Of a stretch of DNA of 64,000 nucleotides, positions 42,899 to 49,435 are shown piece by piece; position 1 is the first letter of the stretch, and the number at the start of each line of letters is the position of its first letter. The notes below the pieces were generated by a model that worked only from the letters and a program-made list of their open reading frames with translations, ran no database searches and had not been told where the DNA came from. Both the position numbers and the translations under genes were made by a program. This stretch comes from JAWXBA01 sp048499805 (GTDB taxonomy: Bacteria; Gemmatimonadota; Gemmatimonadetes; Gemmatimonadales; GWC2-71-9), in assembly GCA_048499805.1 (NCBI GenBank), contig JASNZF010000003.1, positions 124,001 through 188,000 on the forward strand. Direction: 5' to 3'.

Positions 42899-43616
42899 GA
42901 GCATCAAGCCGCGGCGAGAAGTTGCCAATCGGCCGATTACTCCTCACCTTCGGCCCCGCTGCCCCGCTGCCCCGCTGCCCCGCTGCCCCGCTGCCCGGCG
43001 GTGGCTGGCCCCTCAGGGATTCCGGCGGCAGTGTCAGAAGCCGGCGCCGCTCCGCCTCGGCCAGCAGGCGAAGGGTCGAGCCAACCCCCAGCCGCTCTCG
43101 CGCCTCGACCAAATGCCGCTCGAAAGTGGTCAGCGACATCCGAAGGTTTGCCGACGCCACCTTATGCGATTCGAAGCTGGACAACGCCTGAATCACTTCC
43201 AACTGCCGCGGCGTCAGCAGGGTGCCTGGGCGCGGTGGCGGTTGGAACCAACTCGCGCCCGCCGAGAGTGCCCGAACGGCCAGGCCGAACTCCACAGCCT
43301 GGGCAGAAATGCTGATGAATCCATCGGCGCCCAGGTTCCGGACGCCTGTTTCAAGGTGCTGATCATCCACGGGCGAAAGCACAAGGATCGGCACGCTGCG
43401 ATCCAATTCGAGGATGCGCTGGAGATGGCCCGCGCAGACGGCCTGCTGAGCGCCGGCGAGGAAGCCCAAGATCAGCACGTCCCAACTTGATGCCAAGAAG
43501 AGAGCCTCGGCTTCGGCGGGGTGCTCAACCGATAGCACATGGTGGCCATCGGCCTCCAGGAAGTGCTTCACACCTGCCGTCACCGTTGGTGTGTCGTCCG
43601 CGATCAGGATCTCCAT
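42675..43616 (-). CDS. Response regulator, receiver + LuxR-type HTH, with run-on C-terminus
   Basis: The functional part is residues 1 to about 205. A receiver domain has acidic Asp7/Asp8 and phospho-acceptor Asp46, but the conserved Lys near residue 105 is Ile (GFISIS). A LuxR-type HTH starts at TPRQLEVIQALSS. The frame then enters five octamers (42953-42992), read as GSGAAGQRGSGAAG, and runs on for ~90 residues antisense to the Uma2 gene. The native stop was probably lost by a frame change in the octamers. GGAGGT lies before ATG 43616. No histidine kinase is adjacent; the nearest candidate targets are the divergent Cys-rich peptide genes. Confidence 0.8.
   Translation of the reverse strand: MEILIADDTPTVTAGVKHFLEADGHHVLSVEHPAEAEALFLASSWDVLILGFLAGAQQAVCAGHLQRILELDRSVPILVLSPVDDQHLETGVRNLGADGFISISAQAVEFGLAVRALSAGASWFQPPPRPGTLLTPRQLEVIQALSSFESHKVASANLRMSLTTFERHLVEARERLGVGSTLRLLAEAERRRLLTLPPESLRGQPPPGSGAAGQRGSGAAGPKVRSNRPIGNFSPRLDAPTPSLPRLSHPTPARNTPADPAPMAATQDPAATPTAHRRSPAGLHPASRPPPAERRGPRSSTPAPRPAGRAAAS
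42953..42992 (+). repeat. Octamer GCCCCGCT x5 in the 3' part of the response regulator frame
   Basis: Five exact units. The reverse complement, AGCGGGGC, is the same octamer found in the DUF4175 gene at 62968-63007. Confidence 0.85.
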
Positions 43617-43973
43617 GTGGTCCTACCTCCCTTCGCCATTCTTCACGACGCCAAAGGACACTCAGGTCAAGGTAGAACGATGGCAAGACTCGCGCGACTA
43701 CAATCCTTGGCACATTTGTACAAGTCCGTATGACACAATGTGTTAGCTCCGGTCGATGCCGCTTCCAATCGAACGAATTGATCGGCGAGCGAGTGATTCG
43801 CCGCCACAGGGCGGTTCGGAAGGCCTTTGGCGTTCGGAGCGCATGGGGGGTGTGTATTGTGTGGGGTGTCGAAAATGCCGGATGGTGGCGCTGCCTGCGA
43901 GGCCTACCTTCGACTCAGCTCGCTTGTGCTGGATTCAGGGCTTCCCAATTACCCACCGCTGAGGGAGGAACAC
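43617..43973. other. Intergenic, probable divergent promoter region
   Basis: About 360 bases between the response regulator (left) and the Cys-rich peptide gene (right), with no gene seen. It is less GC-rich than average and holds two small palindromes close together, TTGTACAA (about 43715) and ACACA-A-TGTGT (about 43733). These are plausible sites for the adjacent LuxR-type regulator, but that is inference only. Confidence 0.4.
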
Positions 43974-44207
43974 ATGGGATGGAAACGCCTGCGGTTTGCG
44001 CTGGCCCTACTGGGCCTAGGAATGGCGGCCACTCCAGGGATCGCGTTTGCTGATGAGGGCTGTCCATGGATCATCTACCTGCCGGAGTGTGGTCATGGGA
44101 TGGGCCCACAGACGTGCGGCAACTCGGGAGGAGTGGAGTGTTCCAGTTGCACTTATTGGTGCCACGGGACCAGTTATCAGCATACTTGGAATATGTGCGA
44201 GACGTAG
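43974..44207 (+). CDS. Small secreted cysteine-rich peptide
   Basis: A 77-residue precursor. GGGAGGAA just upstream fixes the ATG. The signal peptide (about 27 residues, RLRFALALLGLGMAATPGIA) leaves a mature peptide of ~50 residues with seven cysteines, including the cluster ECSSCTYWC, plus several Gly, Trp and Tyr. It is followed by a membrane-tethered DsbA-like protein that could form its disulfides, and by a lipoprotein and a propeller. This recalls the NVEALA-type small exported peptides that sit beside six-bladed propeller genes in Bacteroidetes, though no NVEALA motif is present. Function unknown: toxin, signal or surface structure are all open. Confidence 0.75.
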   Translation: MGWKRLRFALALLGLGMAATPGIAFADEGCPWIIYLPECGHGMGPQTCGNSGGVECSSCTYWCHGTSYQHTWNMCET

Positions 44208-44305
44208 GTGCACCAGCCACCGGATAGGAGAAGCCGGAGATCCACAGATAGGAGTCCGGTACCCCTCGGTGCGCCGAAGGCAACCCTTCATGTGGCGGAG
44301 CCTGG

Positions 44306-45013
44306 ATGAACGACGCAAGCGAAGGCGAGAGCGGAAACCGTCCTAGCCCTTCGGCCCGCTTGAAGCGGCTGTCCCTCTTGGACCTTGGGACGCTTGCGGT
44401 TCTCGGTGTTGCGGGTTGGCTTCTCGTCAAGCCGGGGTCCGCTTTGGAGGTCAAGTGGAGCGAGTGGAAGTCGGGTAGAGAAGTTTCGGCGCTAATTCAG
44501 AATAACTGGGAGTCCCTGTCCGAGATTGCGACGCCGCTCTATGATAGAGGCGCTGGACCGCCGGAGGTGATTGAGTTCCTGGACTACCAATGCCCCTTCT
44601 GTCGTGCGGGTGGCCCAGCAGTTGATTCCGCGGTGGCGGCGGGTGTTCGGGTTGCGGTGGTCCATTTACCGCTGCCCATCCACCCGCCAGCAACCGGGGC
44701 GGCCTTGGTAGCGTTGTGTGCACAACGGTTCGATGAGTTTCGCGATGTGCACCATTTTCTCCTACTGAATACGGACTGGATAGAGGTCGCTCCTGATTCC
44801 CTTGGCAAGCAATTTGGTGAGGTCTCCCAGAATCCCAATGTTGCCCGCTGCATTGCGGATATGGAAACCGAAGTTGGCCTCTTGCTACAGGCTCACGTCG
44901 GGCTTGCTACGAAGCTCGGAGTCAGCTCGACCCCATACTTCATCTCGAGGGGACGTCAGCACCGAGGGCTCCCTTCCACCGAGAGCCTCGTCAAGTTGGC
45001 CCGGGGAAACTAG
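44306..45013 (+). CDS. Membrane-anchored DsbA/DsbG-like thioredoxin-fold protein
   Basis: A 235-residue protein with an N-terminal anchor (LLDLGTLAVLGVAGWLLV) and a periplasmic thioredoxin-fold domain of the Thioredoxin_4 (DsbA-like) type. The active site is CPFC in FLDYQCPFCRAG, and the cis-proline loop is SSTPYF. It can oxidise, or isomerise, disulfides in exported proteins. GGCGGAG lies before ATG 44306. It follows the Cys-rich peptide gene by ~100 bases and is the obvious partner for it. The sequence is only about half G+C in places (31 of 60 bases at 44461-44520), consistent with acquisition. Confidence 0.85.
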   Translation: MNDASEGESGNRPSPSARLKRLSLLDLGTLAVLGVAGWLLVKPGSALEVKWSEWKSGREVSALIQNNWESLSEIATPLYDRGAGPPEVIEFLDYQCPFCRAGGPAVDSAVAAGVRVAVVHLPLPIHPPATGAALVALCAQRFDEFRDVHHFLLLNTDWIEVAPDSLGKQFGEVSQNPNVARCIADMETEVGLLLQAHVGLATKLGVSSTPYFISRGRQHRGLPSTESLVKLARGN

Positions 45014-46145
45014 TCCGGGGCGCACTGCACAGAGAGCGTCGACGGCCGCTACCCTTGGCGCGCTGGTGCTGGCTGCCTGCTCGATTGAGCAAGGTTCTGT
45101 TCTGCAAGAGCTTGCTGGTTCCCCTCGAAAGGGGTACTTGGCAGAACAAGCGTGGGAGGTCGCCTCTGGGCCCGAGGTCCTGCTGCCCACGCCGGGCACT
45201 TCACTCGGGGCCGGCCATGGGTTGGGTACCGTATTCTTCGCGATTCCATGCGGACACGGTGAGGTGCTCCTGACGGATCCGAAGAGCCAGCAGGGGGCCA
45301 GCGGCCCATGCCCTGACGTCTCCCGACCGGCCAGCTTCGTCAACCCGCTTGGAGATGTTGTCTACATCGGCCCGAATGGCGATGCCTGGTGGCTTGGGCT
45401 GCCACGAGGGGCCGTGATTGCCCATGGATACAAGGGAAATCGGGTCGTCACTCGACTCCCAGCAAAGGGACGAGTTCTCGCTGCCTGCAGCAGCAACGGA
45501 CGTTCTATCGTGTACGCCGACTCCCTCGATCCTGGAAAGTTGCATGTGCACGATATGGAGGTCCCAGACGATCGGCGGCCAGTATCCCTTCCAACAGAGT
45601 ACGCGGAACTCACCCCGGCCGATTGGGCCGCCGTTCAGCTCGGCGGCGCGCCCGATGAGTCCTGCGTCCTGATTGCTCCTCGCGCCGACCGCTTCATGGT
45701 CATTCCGCCCGATTCGGCAGCTTGGAGTGCCCCGTTCCACGAACCGGTTCCACCTGCCCCCCCGACTCGACGCTGGGAGTGGTTGCAACGCAAGCTCTGG
45801 GGGCCACCACGAGCGGGGGCGCCGGGCCCGCTGGACGCGACCAGCTTCAATGGAGGTGTCGCGGTCCTCTTTGCGGGTGCCACCGCCGAGGCGGGCCGCC
45901 TGGTGGATCTGTATGATCGGAGCGGTCGCTACACCCAGACGATGATCCTGCCAGAGCCCGCGGTTCGGATTGCCTCGACCGGAACGCAGCTCTTGACGCT
46001 GAGCCATCGCGACAAGCGTTGGCGGATCGCAGCCTACTGGTTCCCGGGTGGCACGATAGATCGTGATCGCACCGATTCCATCCTCCCCCCTCCCCTCGAT
46101 GGATTCCGGACCGTACCTTCTCCCGGTCCCGCATCCCCGCCCTGA
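45012..46145 (+). CDS. Lipoprotein of unknown function, start codon unresolved
   Basis: A frame of ~378 codons directly behind the DsbA-like gene. It encodes a good lipoprotein signal (ATLGALVLAAC, Cys codon at 45078) and then a beta-rich protein with turns such as NPLGDVVYIGPNGDAWW and SNGRSIVYADS, possibly a propeller. No ATG, GTG or TTG lies between the DsbA stop and the lipobox at a sensible distance; the nearest in-frame start, TTG 44904, is deep inside the DsbA gene. The coordinates given start at the frame's first codon next to the DsbA stop. It may use a non-standard start, be reached by a frameshift from DsbA, or be broken. Confidence 0.6.
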   Translation, partial: SPGRTAQRASTAATLGALVLAACSIEQGSVLQELAGSPRKGYLAEQAWEVASGPEVLLPTPGTSLGAGHGLGTVFFAIPCGHGEVLLTDPKSQQGASGPCPDVSRPASFVNPLGDVVYIGPNGDAWWLGLPRGAVIAHGYKGNRVVTRLPAKGRVLAACSSNGRSIVYADSLDPGKLHVHDMEVPDDRRPVSLPTEYAELTPADWAAVQLGGAPDESCVLIAPRADRFMVIPPDSAAWSAPFHEPVPPAPPTRRWEWLQRKLWGPPRAGAPGPLDATSFNGGVAVLFAGATAEAGRLVDLYDRSGRYTQTMILPEPAVRIASTGTQLLTLSHRDKRWRIAAYWFPGGTIDRDRTDSILPPPLDGFRTVPSPGPASPP

Positions 46146-46164
46146 TACCGTCACGGAGCCGCCT

Positions 46165-47352
46165 GTGTCCCGATGCTGTCTCCTTGGCCTGGCCCTCGCC
46201 GTTGTCCTGACCGCCAGCTGCTCGCCAGCACGGGACAGCGGCGACCTCACCATCGACCTCCCCACCTGGACCCTCTCGGCTGAGCCGATGGAGACCCTTG
46301 GGGATGACGGCACCGCCGACCGGATGTTCAGCGGGATCCAGGTCGCTCGCCTTCCCGACCGACAGCTGCTCGTGGCCGAGCGCGGTACCAAGGAGCTCCG
46401 GCTCTTCCGGGATGGCGTCTTGACCGCGCGGCTCAGCCGCGATGGTGATGGGCCCGGTGAGCTCCGCGACCTCTCCCGCATCACGGTCAGTGGCGACACG
46501 ATTGTCGTCATCCCGCTGCCGATGGTGTCCCGCGAGGTGTCCACCTTCACCGGCGCCGGCGGGTTCGTGAGCCGCCGCCGGCTCCGCGCCCCTGCCGGTG
46601 GGCCGGCGGTCACTCCGATCGCGTTGCTGGCCAGCGGCGAGTTCCTGGTGGAGGAAGGGCGGGGCGTGCGCGCCTTCAATGAGGTGCCACCCCTCGGCGT
46701 GTTGATGCCCGACTCTGTGACCCTGGGCTTGTTGCGGCAGCCCGCATCCGATTCCACCGGAGTGTACCGGCCGCTGGGGCGCTTCGTGCGTGGCGCAATG
46801 GTGGCGCACCGGATCGAGGGCGCCCCGATCCCGTTCTCGATGGCACGCGTCTCCCTCGCCCCATCAAGCGCGTGGGCTGCCTCTGGCGGGCTGGTCTGGA
46901 TCGCCGACGCAGCGACGGGAGCGCTCCGGGCCTTCGATGGGACGGGGGAGCCGGTGGTGAGCGCCACCCTGCCGGTCCGGCCCCGACCACTGGATGCCGC
47001 GGCCATCGAACAGAGTCGCGACCGGGCCCTGGCCTCGGCCCGCACCGGCATCGATTCCGCCGCGGCGCTGGCCAGTCACGACCCGGTACTGCTCCCCCCG
47101 ACGCTGCCGATCCTGGACGGGGTCGTTGCTGGCCACGACGGCGAAGTGTGGGTCCGGCTCTTCCAGCTGGAGGCGGGCCCCACCAGCGAGTACCTGGTCG
47201 TGGACCGCGCGGGCCAGGCGGTTGCCACGATGGCAGTCCCCACCGATCTCACGATTCACCAAGTCGGCGCCGATTTCGTGCTGGGCGTGCGACGGGACGC
47301 CGACGGAGTGGAGACGGTGGTGGAGTATCGGTTGCAGCGGGGCGGCCGGTAG
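46165..47352 (+). CDS. Six-bladed beta-propeller lipoprotein (paralogue of 31544)
   Basis: About 395 residues from GTG 46165, with CACGGAGCCG upstream as at 31544. Lipobox VVLTASC, then DLPTWTLSAEPMETLGDDGT, RDGDGPGEL and the ending VGADFVLGVRRDADGVETV. Protein and DNA match the 31544 gene closely along the whole length, and the match goes on into module A downstream. Here, unlike at 31544, the Uma2 gene lies 3.2 kb away because the response regulator, peptide, DsbA-like and lipoprotein genes are in between. It is therefore a candidate partner of the Cys-rich peptide. Confidence 0.85.
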   Translation: MSRCCLLGLALAVVLTASCSPARDSGDLTIDLPTWTLSAEPMETLGDDGTADRMFSGIQVARLPDRQLLVAERGTKELRLFRDGVLTARLSRDGDGPGELRDLSRITVSGDTIVVIPLPMVSREVSTFTGAGGFVSRRRLRAPAGGPAVTPIALLASGEFLVEEGRGVRAFNEVPPLGVLMPDSVTLGLLRQPASDSTGVYRPLGRFVRGAMVAHRIEGAPIPFSMARVSLAPSSAWAASGGLVWIADAATGALRAFDGTGEPVVSATLPVRPRPLDAAAIEQSRDRALASARTGIDSAAALASHDPVLLPPTLPILDGVVAGHDGEVWVRLFQLEAGPTSEYLVVDRAGQAVATMAVPTDLTIHQVGADFVLGVRRDADGVETVVEYRLQRGGR

Positions 47353-47360
47353 GATTTCGG

Positions 47361-47937
47361 GGTGGAGAGGCCCGCGCTGCGCGCGGGCATTCATGGGGGG
47401 TTCGGTGCTTGTCGGGGCGCGCCGGAGGCGCGCCCCTACAGTGAACCCCGAGCCTCAAGCGAACCCCAGCAGCACGGCCGGGCCGAACCGGGGCTGGGCC
47501 CGCGCTGGTCTTGTCCCGGACTCACGTCCGGGCTCGGCGCGATGCGACCGAGGTCGCCGCCCGGTCAACCCCCCGTCGCTTCAGCGGCGCTCCTGGCCGA
47601 GCCGCGGCTTCAGCCGCGCGTCACCACGGCCCGCACTCCGCGCGGGCATTGATTGGGGTTTCGGTGCTTGTAGGGGCGCGCCGGAGGCGCGCCCCTACCT
47701 CGGACGCAGAGGACGTCGTGAAGATCAACCGCATGTCCGTGTCGGGCGTGGTGCCGGCGTCGGAGCCCCAAGGGCAAGATCCCTCGCTTCGCTCGGGATG
47801 ACACTCCTTGGGCATGGCGAGATCATACATTCAGTCCCGTCACCCGTCACCCGTCACCCGTCACCCGTCACCCGTCACCCGTCACCCGTCACCCTAGTCC
47901 CTAGTCCCCAGCCCCATTCCCCATTCCCCATTCCCCC
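47361..47937. repeat. Repeat cluster: modules A, C (inverted), A-B and heptamer arrays
   Basis: The gap before efp holds no gene but a stack of repeats: module A at 47361-47440; a CCCGGAC/GTCCGGG hairpin at about 47515; module C inverted at 47573-47625; modules A and B at 47627-47830; eight exact heptamers CCCGTCA at 47836-47891; then heptamers of the CCCTAGT and ATTCCCC type to about 47937. Confidence 0.8.
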
Positions 47938-48004
47938 ACCTATCTTGCCCCCGGCGCCGGGGGCGGTCCCCGCCGCGCACCAAACCCCTAACTGCAAGTG
48001 GGAC

Positions 48005-48571
48005 ATGGCGATAAACGCGACCGACCTCCGACGGGGCATGGCCATCATGTTCCAGGGCGAGCCCTGCCGGGTGATTGAATTCCACCACCACACCCCGGGG
48101 AACCTCCGGGCCATGGTGCAGGCCAAGCTCAAGAAGCTCAAGACCGGCTCCACCATCGAGCACCGCTTCCGCGCCGCCGACACCGTGGACAAGGCCGAAC
48201 TCGAGACCCACGACCTGGAGTACCTGTATTCCGGCGGTGGCAGCTACCACTTCATGAACACCGAGAACTTCGACCAGATCGAGCTGGACGACGAGACCCT
48301 CGGTGATGCCGCCCAGTGGATGGCAGAGGGGATGAAGTTCCGGGCCGAGTTCTTTGAGGGCCGCCCGATCGGCATCCAGCTCCCCAATACGCTGACGCTG
48401 GAAGTCGTGGATACCGCCCCGGTCATGAAGACCGCCACCAAGACCGCCTCGGCCAAGCCGGCCAAGCTCAGCAACGGCGCCACGGTGAACGTGCCCGAGT
48501 TCATCTCGGTGGGGGAACGGATCCGGGTGAACCCGCAGACCGGCGAGTATATGGATAGGGCCAAGGACTGA
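48005..48571 (+). CDS. efp: Elongation factor P
   Basis: EF-P, 188 residues, which relieves ribosome stalling at polyproline. KOW-like domain I starts INATDLRRGMAIMFQGEP, followed by two OB domains, with the C-terminal VPEFISVGERIRVNPQTGEYM block present. The loop that reaches the peptidyl-transferase centre reads HTPGNLRAMVQAKL. By alignment with E. coli (PGKGQAF), the place of modified Lys34 is Asn, with Arg two residues later, so it probably acts unmodified or with a different modification. An insertion rich in Ala/Lys (TKTASAKPAK) lies before domain III. Confidence 0.95.
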   Translation: MAINATDLRRGMAIMFQGEPCRVIEFHHHTPGNLRAMVQAKLKKLKTGSTIEHRFRAADTVDKAELETHDLEYLYSGGGSYHFMNTENFDQIELDDETLGDAAQWMAEGMKFRAEFFEGRPIGIQLPNTLTLEVVDTAPVMKTATKTASAKPAKLSNGATVNVPEFISVGERIRVNPQTGEYMDRAKD

Positions 48572-48577
48572 AGAGCT

Positions 48578-48678
48578 GGTGAGAGGTAAGAGGTGAGAAG
48601 TGAGAGGAGGTTGAGGGACTCCCCGTGGGCCTAGCCCCTCTCCTCTTACCTCTTACCTCTTACCTCTTACCTCTCACC
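48578..48678. terminator. Hairpin made of inverted heptamer repeats after efp
   Basis: Left side 48578-48608 and right side 48640-48678 are built from heptamers related to CCTCTTA and pair; the outer 16 bases (48578-48593 with 48663-48678) are exact reverse complements. It lies right after the efp stop and likely ends transcription. C-tracts, not T-tracts, follow. Confidence 0.6.
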
Positions 48679-48792
48679 CACCCCCCCCGTGCAACAACCC
48701 GCACCGATTGGCGTCTCCCCAGCGCTGGGTAGTACCTTCCGATCGACCCGGCCTGGCCACCATCCGGCCCGCCTCCTCACACGGGATTGTCC

Positions 48793-49269
48793 ATGCGCCG
48801 CCTGTTGCCCCTCGCCCTGTTGCTGGCCGCTGCTTCGAGCCTGTCCGCCCAGTCCCACCCCAAGGTCACCCGACTCGATTTCATGGCCGGGTGCTGGGAA
48901 GGGGCCCTTGGCCGTGAGGACCTGGTCCAGGAGAACTGGACCAGCCCGACCGACAACATGATGCTGGCCACCACGCGCTACCTGAACAAGGACAAGCAGG
49001 CCACCGGCTGGGAGTTCACCCGGATCGTCCTCGACAGCATGGGGGTGGCATTCATTGCGGCCGGCAACGGGGAACCCGAGCATCGCTATGCGCTGACCAC
49101 CATCAGCACCGAGTACGTGCTGTTCGAGAACCTTGCCAAGCCGTTCCCGCAGAAGATCAGCTACCGAATGGCCTCGGATGGGGCCCTGATCGCCCGGAAT
49201 GAAGGCGAGGGCCAGCTCAGCGTGGAGGTGCGCTTCGAACGGGTCCGCTGCCCGGGGGACCGCCGCTAA
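48793..49269 (+). CDS. DUF6265 family exported protein
   Basis: A 158-residue protein with a signal peptide (MRRLLPLALLLAAASSLSAQ) and the family block RLDFMAGCWEG, then ENWTSPTDNMMLATTRYL and AYALTTIS-like segments, which mark DUF6265 (lipocalin-like, function unknown). Two cysteines are present, one in GCW and one near the C-terminus. ATG 48793 is chosen over a TTG two codons earlier. It stands alone. Confidence 0.8.
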   Translation: MRRLLPLALLLAAASSLSAQSHPKVTRLDFMAGCWEGALGREDLVQENWTSPTDNMMLATTRYLNKDKQATGWEFTRIVLDSMGVAFIAAGNGEPEHRYALTTISTEYVLFENLAKPFPQKISYRMASDGALIARNEGEGQLSVEVRFERVRCPGDRR

Positions 49270-49435
49270 GCCGTTGCCGGGTGTTAACATCCCCCGTTCG
49301 GGGGCGTCGCATCATTGATCTGCAGCAAACCCGGGTCCTCCTGCGTAGGGAGTAGGGGGCCGGGGTCGTCCCGTCGCCCGATCCGCACTCGCCAACCGCA
49401 CCCGGAGCGCCCCGCGCTCCTCACCGGGGCTCTCC

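Noticed and set aside
47836..47891. Possible CRISPR array
   Set aside because: The eight 7-base units are contiguous with no spacers, and there are no cas genes. It is a microsatellite.
46994..48004. N-terminal extension of EF-P
   Set aside because: It runs through the propeller gene's 3' end and the repeat cluster; EF-P begins normally at 48005.
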